A stretch of DNA of 64,000 nt from Linaria vulgaris (Eukaryota; Streptophyta; Magnoliopsida; Lamiales; Plantaginaceae): the NCBI GenBank assembly GCA_948329865.1, contig OX415249.1, forward strand, positions 65,015,580 through 65,079,579. Direction: 5' to 3'. Every line of letters starts with the position of its first letter. Position 1 is the stretch's first letter. The translations under genes were made by a program, and so were the position numbers. This document shows positions 53,536 to 64,000 of this stretch, in pieces. The notes under the pieces were generated by a model. That model searched no databases. It was not told the origin of the DNA and was given only the letters and a program-made list of their open reading frames with translations.

Positions 53536-53967
53536 CATTATTAATTTGTGCCCACTATATCCCACACCGAGTCTAACATTACAAGCAACAAAAGTCCTAA
53601 AGATCTTCAACATAGGAAGTTTGCCTGAATTGATGGTAACATGAAAAGTAGAGAATGAGAGTGAAGTGATTATGTGTAAACTGTTAGGCTTTTATGAGTT
53701 TGGAATGTGAATATTATTCTTTTGAATGAGTAACAGTGGCACACACTTTCGAGCATATGAAATTGACTAGATAATGATTTTATTAAGCTTGTGTGCTTAT
53801 GTTTCTTTGTACACTCCCTCTCATATCTTGTTTTGACCATAGGTTGAATTCTCAAAGTATATCTCTATGCATGAGTGTTGACATGTGAATAACTTGAATT
53901 CTAATTTAGATTGAGTCAGACTAGTGTGCTTCAGGACAATCAAAAGTTTAAGTTTGGGGGTATATAA
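53536..53967 (+). other. Internal 3' end of an Athila-like Gypsy element
   Basis: Non-coding sequence ending in AGTTTAAGTTTGGGGGTATA (53946-53964), the purine tract that typically lies before the 3' LTR of Athila-type elements. Confidence 0.55.
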
Positions 53968-55772
53968 TGAGCTTGATTTTAGTACTTATTTTCTTAGACT
54001 TCTTGGTGCATATTTATTGGTTCTAAAATTGTTTTGTGTTTTTATAGGATTTTTATCAAGTTAGGAGAAATGATGGAAAAATAGCACAAAATGAATGTTT
54101 TTGGAATAACATGCAAAGATGGTGTCATGACACAACTTTAGGCGCTACAACACCGTGAACCAAGGCAACCCTCGTCGCATTAAGGAAAAAAGTCCAAGAG
54201 CTAACCCAGTCGAGAAGGGAGCTGTGTGACAACAGAGGAAGCCTTGCGACTCGCTCGTAACTGACAGTAGGTCGCGCGACCCACAGAGGAATACATGTCA
54301 CCACACAGAACTAGTAGGCAGTCGCGCTACAGCAGAAAAAAGTTGCCGTGCACTTGTCAAAGTCGCGCATCTTAGGGAAACACTACCTCACACTAGATAA
54401 GTTGTGACTATCTTCGAGATGAGAGCAACACTACTTTCCTACAAATAGTCGAGAATGGCCAGCATTTAGAGACACCATTCTACAGTACTTTTAAGACTCA
54501 CAACTACTTTTATTACTTTTAAATTCTTATACTAGTTTTTAAAAAGTTGTAAAGATTGAGAAAATACCATTAGATATTTGTTCTATGTTTTATTTTCATA
54601 TTCCAGAGTAGATAGTTTGTGAAGAATAACATAGCACGTAGGAGTCAGAGAAGATAGTGAGGCGTCAATGTCCACCTTGTCTGAGAAGCCTTTCTTATCC
54701 CTTATAATTTGTTTATATTATTTAACTCTTTATTGATTGTTGAACTTATGCCTATGAGCAGCTAAACTACTTCGTATTTGGAGTGGGGAAAGTAACTTTG
54801 ATTTATGAATATGTTTATTTGTTTTGTTATATGTGTTTGATATGCTCATGTGTCTAGAATGTAGTCTTTATTCAACATGATTAGTTTAGCTCTCGCTGGA
54901 ATAACGGATGCAATCCATTGGGACCATTCTAGTATAGATGTTTGCTTATTAGGTATACATGCGATTTGTAACTTTAATACACTAACGCAGCTGATGTGCA
55001 ACCCCTATATCAGACTAAATCATTCTTGACTAAGTACATTTATGTTAACATGATTCAGATGAGTTGAATGGAATTTAGAATTAATATATCTACTAAAACA
55101 AATGTAGGCTGATTTCAATAACGCGGTAGGCTATTAGATACTTTGTGATTCTATAGTTGGGATATGTCCACATATAGGCTGCAAACCCCTTAGACACGCA
55201 TAACTCAAACTATCATCAAACATCTCAAGTAAATATAGGTTCTTTGTCGAACAACTATTATGGTTAAATTACTTGTGAAATCCAACCCCCAAATACCTTT
55301 TAATCATTCGTTTAGAACTAAAGCATTCAACCCCTCAATCATCTTAAATTATGTTTGTTTACTTTTTTGTCCATTAGACTAGTTTAGTATAATTGCTTAG
55401 ATTGCATTCAATATTCCCTTAGTATTAGTTCATTTGAATTTACATTGTTTTCTTACGTTAAACTCATTCTTAGTTTTCATTCACGGTTTTCATTGCACTC
55501 TAGTTTAATAGTAATGTGCATACAAAACCATTTTCATAAAATCTGCACTCAGTTTTTCTTCTACATTCACATCATTCTGCAGACAAAAATAGGAAACACA
55601 ACAACCATTAGTGTTCTTGCATTTAAATGATTCAAGCATACATCCACCACTTCTTTGAGATACAATACTTGATTATTAATTATATATATCATTTTATTAT
55701 TACTTGACTCGTGCACTTGTGAAGTGGTACGAATTTAGGTGTAATACATAAGTGTAATTCTTAATACTATCA
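53968..55772 (+). repeat. Athila-like 3' LTR, about 1.8 kb
   Basis: Starts TGAGCTTGATTTTAG right after the purine tract and ends TAATACTATCA. Its last 110 bases (TTTTATTATTACTTGACTCG ...) are clearly related to the ends of the LTRs at 60150-60267 and 62640-62738. No second LTR or target duplication was found, so it may be a solo or truncated element. Confidence 0.65.
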
Positions 55773-56055
55773 AAACGTCCACCAGTAACCCATACGAAAT
55801 TATATCAAAATAAAATTTGTTTTGCAGAATTCACATTAATCCAATTCCGTGTGAAGCGCTAAGAAGTATCATGGTTTACTTTGAATTGGCGTCATGTTTT
55901 TGGTGTCTCGGCTCAACGTAGTGTGGATCCGGGACACACTCTGTGGTTGCGGGAATGAGGATTTCTGCTGGTAGAGCTAGGTTTAGGTTCATTTCCACAA
56001 GCAATGTTTTTGGTTCCTTACCTCGTTATTCTCATATTTGTTTTTAGAAAAAAAA
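55773..56055. other. No recognisable gene or element
   Basis: Short unique-looking stretch between an LTR and a MITE. Confidence 0.4.
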
Positions 56056-56412
56056 ACAGACCACTCCCTTACCTTTCGGCCGTTTTGTACTTTGCCCTCC
56101 AGATTTGTTTTTTAGCACTTTCCTCCCCCCCCCCCCCCCCCCCCTCCCCAACTTTGTATTCCGACCAACGTTACCCCACGACGTACCATGACCGTAAAAA
56201 AATACGAATATTCCATAAATAATAAATATTCCGTTAAAAATGCCAATCCACGTGAGGCGTGCATGTAAAAATTTAACAAAATATTCGTTTTTTTGACGTA
56301 ATATTCTCGCGGGGGGTAACGTTAGACGGAATAAAAGTTGGGGGGCAAAGTGCTATAAAATAAAGTTGGGAGGCAAAGTGGAAAATAGCCGAAAGCTAAG
56401 GGAGTGGTGTGC
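56056..56412. mobile_element. MITE with long inverted repeats (Mutator-like style), about 357 bp
   Basis: The left arm CAGACCACTCCCTTACCTTT and the right arm, inverted, GCACACCACTCCCTTAGCTTT, continue as matching arms for about 170 bp (…CACTTTGCC.CCCAACTTT…). A C-run of about 21 lies at 56126-56146. Flanks are A- and T-rich, so the target duplication cannot be decided. No coding capacity. Confidence 0.7.
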
Positions 56413-56653
56413 TTTTTTCTTTTTCTTTTTTATTACAAATTGTTTTTGTTTCAATTCTGGACGGTTTTTTGTTTCTTAGAACTGGACTTGCTGTATTGAA
56501 TTACATTGTTTTATTAACAAAACATTATGTACGAATATTGATTTTTCCTTGATGTCACCCACTTCACCTTTTAAAGCAATATAATATGAAGTTATGAACC
56601 GGTTTCCCTCTTTAACTATACTAATCTATCCACGCGCTAAAAACCCAAAAAAA

Positions 56654-56705
<52 letters not shown>

Positions 56706-57053
56706 AGTAAACTACTTATAGGGGATATGCACAATTCCTTGTAGAATCACTTCGCGGCGTGAGAACAAAAAAAAATAAAAAATAACGAGAAACATTTATT
56801 TCACAAGATTTGCTGATGACCAGCTAGGAATCTACATCCTACACCAAAGAGATCTTCCAGAGATTCTTTAACAAGGGACCACCATTTTGGCCCCGTGAAA
56901 TTTGAAAAGCCATAACGATTGTTACAAGAAAATGATTGAAAGGGAGAGTATAATAACCCTCCAACGTACTGAGTCGAAGTTTGATTTTTTTTTTTCTGTT
57001 TTTCGATTTTAGGTGCAGTTACGTTGGTGAATATTTAAGTGCAATTATTGATA
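56413..57053. other. No recognisable gene; GA microsatellite only
   Basis: Apart from the GA run at 56655-56702 nothing was recognised between the MITE and the hAT element. Confidence 0.5.
56655..56702. repeat. GA microsatellite
   Basis: About 22 uninterrupted GA dinucleotides after an A-run. Likely polymorphic. Confidence 0.95.
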
Positions 57054-57061
57054 TATATAGC

Positions 57062-57700
57062 CAGTGTTTTTAGACCTGACTCAACTACAGAACCGGTGAG
57101 GCTACTGGATAGTGGTTTTACTAGGTCGGACCAGTCGAATCACAAGTTGGATCGGTTTGTTGACTTTAGTCAACATTCAATAAAATATCTAATCTAAAAT
57201 TTCAAACTTCAATTGTATAACAAAACACTCAATTTCTGAACTACAAAATCTTTAAATTAATATATCATTCTATTATATTATCACAACTAATCACTAAATA
57301 AGCAAACAAAATATTAAACAACTCAAAATCCAAATCCAAAACTCGAATTCATTGTACCAAAATAACAAAGTAAGAAACAAAAATACAAAATAGTCAACAA
57401 TTAAGAAACGCAAACACATAAAAACACTTATTAGTCCTTATATAAGTAGATAGAGCAATTGCAGGAAGTTGACGCATTAGTGCAATGTTGGTAATTCGCA
57501 AAAAAAAGGAAAAAAAATAGGGCCTGAGCGGTTCGCTATCCGAACCGGTCGACCGGGTCTCAGAGCAAACCGACCAATTCGTCGGTACATCTGATTACAC
57601 TCTACAACCCGTTTTTTGACCTGAACCAGACTAGTAAGCCTACCAATTCCTGGCTAGACCCAGTCGGGCCGGTCAGTCCAGGTCGAGTCTGAAAACAGTG
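57062..57700. mobile_element. Non-autonomous hAT element, 639 bp
   Basis: Ends CAGTGTTTTTAGACC and, inverted, CACTGTTTTCAGACTC, flanked by perfect 8-bp duplications TATATAGC at 57054-57061 and 57701-57708. The GC-rich ends (ACCGGT, GGTCGGACC words) enclose an AT-rich core. No open frame of note. Confidence 0.92.
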
Positions 57701-57839
57701 TATATAGCTAATGTTTGTTGTGACCACCATATTACACTGAAAACGTTCTCGCTAGACTAGGCTTCTCTTTTAGTTTTATCCTCTTTTTTGAAAAGGAAAA
57801 GAGAGTATATATAACTAAGACTGAAGCCACATAATGTAT

Positions 57840-58928
57840 ACAGGGGTGCGAGCTTAGGGTTGGCGGGTCAAATCACACATGACAAAATGCACCAAGCTAG
57901 GCGAGCATCTCTTCCAAGCTGCAGAAAGGGGTGGCTGCAATAGGAAGTCATCTAGGCCCGGTTGGATGCCATATGTGCCAGCACGTTCGCGAGCATGTTT
58001 GGCTCTCAATATGTGCATTAGATGAAAAGGTGGATTAAACATTCTCCTATCTTCCATATCTCATGGAGGAGGGCATGGGACTCTGCCGAGGCTATAGGGC
58101 CTTGCACCTGGGTCCGCCAGCCAAAAACAAGTTTTGGGTCAATTTCAGTAATGAGGCCAAACACTGAAAGTTGTAAGTCAAATAACACTTCCTGGTGGAT
58201 AGATCGGAGTTCAGCGATATTGTTGGTGTTGCATCCCGTCGCTTTGGAAAAAAACACCAACTATCAGACCTGCAAATTCACGGAGCACACCTCTGATACC
58301 TGTAAGTTTGACGACATCACGTGGCGGGAGGGTCCATTGTAGGGGGAACCTGACGATTTTTGAAGGTTTAGGGGGCGGAGCAGATGGAAGCTTATGAAGC
58401 GTCCAAGAGTTAAGGGTGATAATCTTAAGGGGAAAAAACGATTGTCGGCAAAGGACAGTTCATTCATAGCCCCCCATAACGATTAACACCCAATAAGGTT
58501 AGTGGTTGGGTGATCAAGGCGGGTGATGTGAGGATGATGTTTACTCCTCAGAGGTGGGGGTAGAGGTTGGAGGCGGGTAGAGGCATGTCGGACTTTAGAG
58601 AAATAAGGGCATTCACATGACGACGATAGAGGAATTCACGAGTGGCTAAGGGCCTATGTCCCCATAGCCATCTAAATAATGTTATTCGAGGAAGCACCCT
58701 AGAGCGCCATAAGGCATTACATGAGAGAGGCTGGGGTGGGGGGACTAAAGGCGGTGTCAATTAGATAGTTGTAGAAAGATTAAAGAATGAAGCTCCCCAC
58801 GGGGTTCCAGGCAATAATAGACGTAGCGGACATTATCTATAGGAAGTGACATCCCATGGATGCGCTCTGCGACATAGTGCAGGAGGAGAGGGCCTACGAT
58901 TGACAAGTCATAGGTATGAGGGGAGGAT
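57840..58928 (-). pseudogene. L1-type LINE 3' part (zinc-binding region and RNase H)
   Basis: Reading leftwards: ERIHGMSLPIDNVRYVYYCL followed by EPRGE (about 58880-58800), then ALWRSRVLPRITLFRWLWGH with RPLATREFLYRRHVNAL (58730-58620), the zf-RVT segment. RNase H follows at 58260-57900: SKATGCNTNNIAELRSIHQE, ITEIDPKLVFGW and, in another frame, REPNMLANVLAHMAS. Domain order is normal for a plant L1. Frames are broken and the RT proper is absent. Confidence 0.75.
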
Positions 58929-59902
58929 TGTTGCGTAGAAACCACAATAAGAACCGAGAAATACGCACAATCGAAAGCGATAAATAACAATCGACACACA
59001 AGACACAATTTGTTTACCCAGTTCGACTATATCTACCTCATGGGGTGAACCAATCCAGGTTCTCCATGATGATGATGATGAGTGATTACAAATAAGATAC
59101 AGCACATGTCTCTCAACAGATCAAGACCAATCTCCCACAATATCTCTCAATCTCACAAGTGTGTTCTTTCTTATTTTAATCTGTCCCTCTCATCTCTCAT
59201 GGTGGCCACAAGGCCACACATCGGAGGCTACATGATTACAAATGCCTCACCTCACCTCTCTAAGTCACAAGGCCTAAAAAGTGCGCCACACTTCATAAAA
59301 ACCTACAAAGTACATATTTATAGCTGCTGGGGCATCAGAATCGAGATGGGCCAAAACTCGGCCAAAAACTGTCATGCTCGATCGATGCGCAATAGTGCCT
59401 CGATAGCACTTGACGCACACGATCACCGCACCATAGCGCCCCAATAGTGCATGATACGCGCGATCAGTGCTGCATCGCAACATCTATAGCGCCACTTTCT
59501 AGAAACACTGCGTAAGAAACGATTAGACACTGTAGAGCCTCACCCTGATTTCACGTCTTTATCTGTTGTTCATTGTTCACGCTCCACAATCCTAATAATC
59601 TCTCACTTGGAGAATGAACCACCTAGACTGCTCCAATGAACCAAGACCTCTATCACCTTCATCATTTCCTTCAACATGAAGCATCAAACATTGGCGATGC
59701 CAATCCATGAACTTCTTCAAAATCTAAGGTTTGTTGAAGTAAGCACAACTTCCACCCCACCAAGGAAACAACCTTAGTCAACAAGTCTTCAAACTCACAC
59801 TAGCATGAATACTCGCTCTTGTGAAATTTTCCACAACACCCTAACCACCAGTTGAAACCACGCACGACTTCAACTTCACGAAGGCAACAACCTTAGACAG
59901 CA
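58929..59902 (-). repeat. Probable Copia LTR fragment
   Basis: TGTTGCGTAGAAACC at the left and a segment GATAAATAACAATCGACACA followed by TTTACCCAGTTCGACTAT resemble the end of a plant Copia LTR. A TATA box GCTATAAATATG lies on the minus strand at 59313-59324, and CTCTCACTTGGAGAATGAACC at 59613 resembles a Copia leader. No partner LTR exists in the window, and the right end is cut by the Gypsy LTR at about 59903. Confidence 0.35.
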
Positions 59903-60267
59903 AATCAATCAATTTCACAGTCTTAGATGGCAATAAATCAATCAATCATATAAATTCTATTTTAGTTCTTTAATAAATCTATCTGATTACAACATTCAGT
60001 TAATCTTACATCAGCATTCTCGTTTAGATCTTTAGCTGTTAGTTAGTTAATTTAAATTTCTCCGTCTTTATTTATTCAACGATAAAAGAAAAAGAAAAGA
60101 AATCAATTCATTAAGTGTGTAATAATATAATTGCTAAATTACTAATATTTACTCTCTTGGGATTCGATACTTGGGTAGTAACAATACTTTCTATTTTATT
60201 ATTACCTGACTCGTATACATGCGAACGTGTGTGATTGAATAATAACACATAGTTGAATTACGCATCA
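59903..60267 (+). repeat. Truncated 5' LTR of the gag-only element
   Basis: Aligns with 62370-62738 (ACAGTCTTAGAT.GCAATAAA to ACTTGACTCGTA and the CATCA end). The first 550 bases of the LTR are missing, replaced by the Copia-like fragment. Confidence 0.85.
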
Positions 60268-60269
60268 AA

Positions 60270-60290
60270 TTTTTGCCCCGTTGCCAGGAA
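60270..60290 (+). other. Primer-binding site of the gag-only element
   Basis: TTTTTGCCCCGTTGCCAGGA, a variant of the TTTGGCGCCGTTGCCGGGGA site typical of Athila-type elements, two to three bases after the LTR end. Confidence 0.75.
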
Positions 60291-60464
60291 GTAACGGTAT
60301 ATTTGTTAGCAAGTTTTACTATTGTTGTTCTGTGAGAAACACTTATTCTGGATTATTATTTAAGGTGCCAACATTGCATGACACAAAGAGATACCGTGAC
60401 ACCATTACTATTTGACAATGAGATAGAAAGAACTTGCAAACATAACTAAAAAGAAAGACGAAGC

Positions 60465-61779
60465 ATGTCGAACAATAAAGACGGAGGAACTCCACCAAGA
60501 AAAACACCACAAGGGCAACAAACTGAAAGAAACAATGATCAACACTTGGGAGGAAAATATTTCATTCGACCTACAAGGCAAGAAGTCTTGCCAACACTTG
60601 AAGGCACTGGATCATACATTATTACAACTGGAGATCATGAACCAACCAAGTCAACCATATTCTCTATGATCGCCCAAAATCAATTAATTTTGGGGGAGGA
60701 ATTCTTGAAAATCCAATGACACGTCTCAAAGACTTTATTGGGACGTGTAAAGTATTTCAACTCAGATCTGTTTTAACAAAATTGGAGTTATTTCTATTTT
60801 CTTTGAATGGGTGAGCTAAGAGATGGATGAATGAACTACCAAACCAATGGCTTCACAACATGGGAGCAGATGACAAAACTATTCTTACAACAATTTTGTC
60901 CACCGGTAAAGACAACAAACTTGAGAAGTGAGATAGTTAACTTCCGACAGATGGATGCAGAATCATTATTTGAAGCACGGGAACGGTTAAAGGGCATTAC
61001 AAAGCAGTGTCCACAACACAAGTTCACAAACAAAGTAATATTCCAACAATTTTAATGTAGACATAACACAATATGCAAAAATACACTTGACGTGAGTTCA
61101 AGAGGGGGATTAATGCAAATGACCGATGAGGATGCTTTTACTCTATAAGAAATAATTGCATCGACCATCTCAAAGCGAAATAGATACCGTGGTCTAAATA
61201 AGAGATCAATAGGGGTTCATGAGATTGACACTACTACTCAGCTATCCGCACATAGGATGCCATGAACACCTAATTGAAGCTTATGAATGTGATCTCACCA
61301 ATCTTGATATGCAACAATTTTAGAGGGAATCACCCAATCAATGAGTGCAAACGAGTAAACGCAGCCATGCATGAAGAAGTAACTATGTTGGTAACTACTC
61401 GAGGCAGAAGTATCCATACTCAAACAGTTACAATCCAGGAACAATAAATCACCCTAGTTTTTCTTGAAGAGGGAAACAAATTCAGTGACATCAAGGAGTA
61501 GTTCAAAATCCAATCGGATTTCAACTACCCTCAAAGAAGGCAAATCTTGAGGAAACGTTAAATAACTATATGACAAAGACTGGTGCAAGAATGGGGCAAA
61601 TAGAGGCAAAATCTCAAAACACCGACAACTCATTGAGGAACATTGAGAAACAACTAGGCCTAATTGCAAATCAGTTAAGTACTCGACCTACTGGAACATT
61701 GCCAAGCAATACAGAGACAAATCCGAGAGACTTAAATCTTTTCTTTTCCTTATTGAAAATCTATGATGAATTGTTGTGA
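60465..61779 (+). pseudogene. Gag of the gag-only element, frameshifted
   Basis: Starts MSNNKDGGTPPRKTPQGQQT at 60465. The core FLQQFCPPVKTTNLRSEIVN then FRQMDAESLFEARERLKGIT and KQCPQH (60880-61020) is the Athila-type gag signature. A knuckle-like remnant NHPINECK lies near 61325-61350. The end, NIEKQLGLIANQLSTRPTGT then LPSNTETNPRD (61640-61735), is the usual gag C-terminus. Stops and shifts at 60718, 61053 and beyond break it. No protease follows. Confidence 0.85.
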
Positions 61780-61826
61780 TATGAATATGAATATGCGTAG
61801 CTAATCCCCGTAGTATTGGGGGAGGA

Positions 61827-62738
61827 TGTAGTTAATCTCACATAGATGCACTTTGAACCTATGTTTGATTATGTTTATTGATGACTTTCTTTTGTTGGAT
61901 ATTATTTGTTGCTTATGCTACTTGGTTTATTTGATGCACGCTTTTCTATGAAGGCAAAGTAATGATATTGAACAACCTTTTATTATGTTGAATAATTCAT
62001 AGGATATTGTTAACGCAATGCTAGCATAGTAGATCAAACAGATAAATTTTTAGACCTTCGACATTAGCGTGTTCATGGAATTTAAATCATAGTTGGTAAC
62101 TCTAATTCACTTCTAAAATGTCGTATGGATCCTATGACATGGTGAACTTCTAGCGAGGGATAAGTGCTTTACGACTTGACACCATTACGGATTAGAGGGT
62201 TCTTTAGTACATGGAAAGGTGGCTAATTTACTACGTCATATTGGAAACAAAACATTTATTAATTAACAGAGTCTTGCATAAGAGTCATTGGTATTTTGTC
62301 TATGAAATACATGCATCCGAGATGAATAAAATCCATCTCTTAGGTACGTTTTAATCAATATGTTTTACAGTCTTAGATAGCAATAAATTAATCAATCATA
62401 TATATTCTATTTTAGTTAATTAACTTAGCTTTAGTTCTTTATTAAATCTTTTCGATTACAATCTTCAATTAATCTTACTTCAGCATTCTCGTTTAGATCT
62501 TTAGTTGTTAGTTAGTTAATTTATATTTCTCTATCTTTATTTACTCAAGGATAAAAAGAAAAGAAAAAAATAAATCAATTCATTAAGCGTGCAACAATAT
62601 AATTGATAAATTACAAGTATTTACTCTATCGGATTCGATACTTGGGTAGTAACTTTACTTTCTATTTTATTATTACTTGACTCGTATTCTTGCGAACGTG
62701 TGTGATTAAGTAGTAACACATAGTTGTATTACTCATCA
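61827..62738 (+). repeat. 3' LTR of the gag-only element, 912 bp
   Basis: Starts TGTAGTTAATCTCACATAG after the purine tract TATTGGGGGAGGA (61814-61826), ends ATTACTCATCA at 62738, directly next to Sirevirus pol sequence. Confidence 0.8.
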
Positions 62739-64000
62739 GTATGTCAACTGCATGTGCTGATAACAATGTTTCATGTTTTGTTTCCTCTACTGAACCCTAA
62801 AATGTTGATGAAGCTCTTAAGGACTGTAACCGGATTAATGCTATGCAAGATGAACTGTTACAATTCACCAAAAACAAGGTCTAGAATCTTGTGACTTGGC
62901 CTTTTAATGCGAATGTAATGGGAACTAAATTGATTTTCAAAAATAAAAGTGATGAAAATAGTGTAACTATAAAAAATGAAGCTAGGTTAGTTTCCCAATG
63001 ATGCACTCAAGTAGAAAGAGTTGATTTTGATGAAACCTTTGCTCCAATAGCTAGAATTGAGTCTATTAGATTACTACTTGCTATTGCATGTTATCTCATA
63101 ATCAAACTTCACAAGATGGATGTCAAAGGTGCATTTTTAAATGGACTAATTCATAAAGAGGTTTATTATGAAACGAAAAATATTTTCCGATCATTATAAC
63201 CCTGAACATGTGTAAAAATTGAAAAAGCTCTTACATCGTTCGAAACAAGAGCCTAGAGCTTGGCATGAAAGACTAACTGCAGTTCTGTTAGGTCTAGGGT
63301 TCATTAGAGGTGATGGAGACATAACCTTTTTTTATTTTAATAAAGAGAGTTGGTGTTTGTGTTGCTCATATATATGTTGATGAAATTGTTTTTGGCTCTA
63401 CTAACAAGTCTACTTTAGACAAATTTGTTGAGTCTATGACTGGTACTTTGGAAATGAGCATGATTGTATGTCTTTCTTTCTTAGATTGCAAGTAAATCAA
63501 CAGGAAAATGACATGTTCCTGAACTAGGAAAAGTATGCTAGAAACCTAGTAAAGAGATTTGGATTGGAAGGGTCGAAGCCAAGCATGACCCCCATGTCTT
63601 CCACACTGAAGATCACCAAAGATGGTACAGGGGACATTGTTGATCTAACACTGTATAGGTCCATGATTGGGAGTTTACGGTATTTGTTTGCTATTAGACC
63701 TGATACCATGCATTTTGTATGTGTGTGTGCTATATATCAAGCTGACCTAAGGCAGTCACATTTGATTGATGTGAAAAATATTTTGAGGTATGTATATGGG
63801 ACTGCTGACCTCGGCATTTGGTACTCTCATGAAACAAACCCCAACATTGTGGGTTTCAGGGATTCAGATGGGTAGGTGATTTAGATGACAGGAAATCCAC
63901 AAGTATAGGGTGTTTTTATATATGGAACAATATGGTTTTACGGTATAGCAAATCAGTGTTTCATTATCTACTGCAGAATCTGAATACGTTGCAGTTGGAA
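62739..64000 (+). pseudogene. Second Sirevirus-type Copia pol (RT and RNase H), decayed, runs off window
   Basis: RT words across frames: a counterpart of GTKWIFKNKS near 62920-62950, VDFDETFAPIARIESIRLL (63022-63080), HKMDVKGAFLNGLIHKEVY (63110-63165), and the catalytic region AHIYVDEIVFGSTNKS (63365-63412), where YVDD has become YVDE. RNase H begins in 63564-63875 (SKPSMTPMSSTLKITKDGTG, GFRDSDG) and DDRKSTSIGCFYIWNN follows near 63875. It parallels 32293-33500 but is far more decayed. The left side meets the LTR at 62738. Confidence 0.85.

Larger units (their letters stand above)
59903..62738 (+). mobile_element. Gag-only Gypsy element (TR-GAG-like), Athila-related
   Basis: A truncated 5' LTR (59903-60267), a primer-binding site, a broken gag (60465-61779), a purine tract and a 3' LTR (61827-62738) make a compact element with no protease or polymerase. 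The distance from gag's end to the purine tract is only about 30 bases, so the lack of pol looks like element design rather than decay. Only the last 365 bases of the 5' LTR remain, so no target duplication can be tested. Confidence 0.75.

Noticed and set aside
58022..58342. Plus-strand frame of 106 codons
   Set aside because: Antisense to the LINE RNase H region, which has clear family motifs on the minus strand.
59082..59447. Plus-strand frame of 121 codons
   Set aside because: Lies in a Copia LTR-like fragment, with no domain; likely chance.

Overview
This window is repetitive nuclear DNA from a plant, most likely a eudicot. It holds Ty3/Gypsy elements of the Tat/Ogre type, Ty1/Copia elements including a Sirevirus-type one, an Athila-like LTR, a Pack-MULE, hAT and Harbinger-type DNA elements, L1-type LINE fragments and plant-style GT..AG introns. 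I found no intact host gene, rRNA, tRNA or CRISPR array. Host coding sequence appears only as two fragments carried inside transposons: a stress-response A/B-barrel (Dabb) gene in a Pack-MULE, and a piece of ribosomal protein L26 in a hAT element.

Layout. 1-1230: 5' end of a minus-strand Copia element, inserted into a TRIM element (1231-1505). 2613-3584: Pack-MULE with a perfect 9-bp target duplication. 4444-4762: Harbinger-type MITE. 5150-5822: foldback element. 5834-13351: complete but coding-deficient Gypsy element E1 (minus strand; gag and protease only; target duplication AGTAT). About 14100-14605: LTR end and primer-binding site of a plus-strand Gypsy. About 14690-27840: decayed Gypsy E3 (minus). 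27931-38421: Sirevirus-type Copia (plus; target duplication TAAGT). 38838-46984: Gypsy E2 (minus; pol almost readable, gag and protease missing). 49680-50400 and 57840-58928: LINE fragments (minus). 50560-53535: Gypsy relic E4 with a hAT inserted at 51006-52000. 53968-55772: Athila-like LTR. 56056-56412 and 57062-57700: MITE and hAT. 59903-62738: gag-only Gypsy element (TR-GAG-like). 62739-64000: second, very decayed Sirevirus pol.

The notable pattern is in the Tat-like elements. All four carry a long gene on the strand opposite gag-pol, next to the 3' LTR. In E1 it shows two phase-preserving introns; in three elements a TATA-like box precedes it. In E3 it starts with a domain resembling the 'putative gypsy type transposon' family and continues into a coiled coil. 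In E1, E2 and E3 a short motif private to each element is shared between its LTR and the leader of its antisense gene. In the same three elements element-specific tandem arrays (88 bp; about 95, 34 and 79 bp; about 58 bp) lie between the antisense gene and the sense genes. A hairpin-like motif of about 45 nt recurs in E1, E3, E4 and a fifth fragment.

All coordinates come from reading the sequence by eye. LTR ends with target duplications (E1, Sirevirus, both hATs, Pack-MULE) are firm. The ends of E3, E4 and the plus-strand LTR fragments are approximate.
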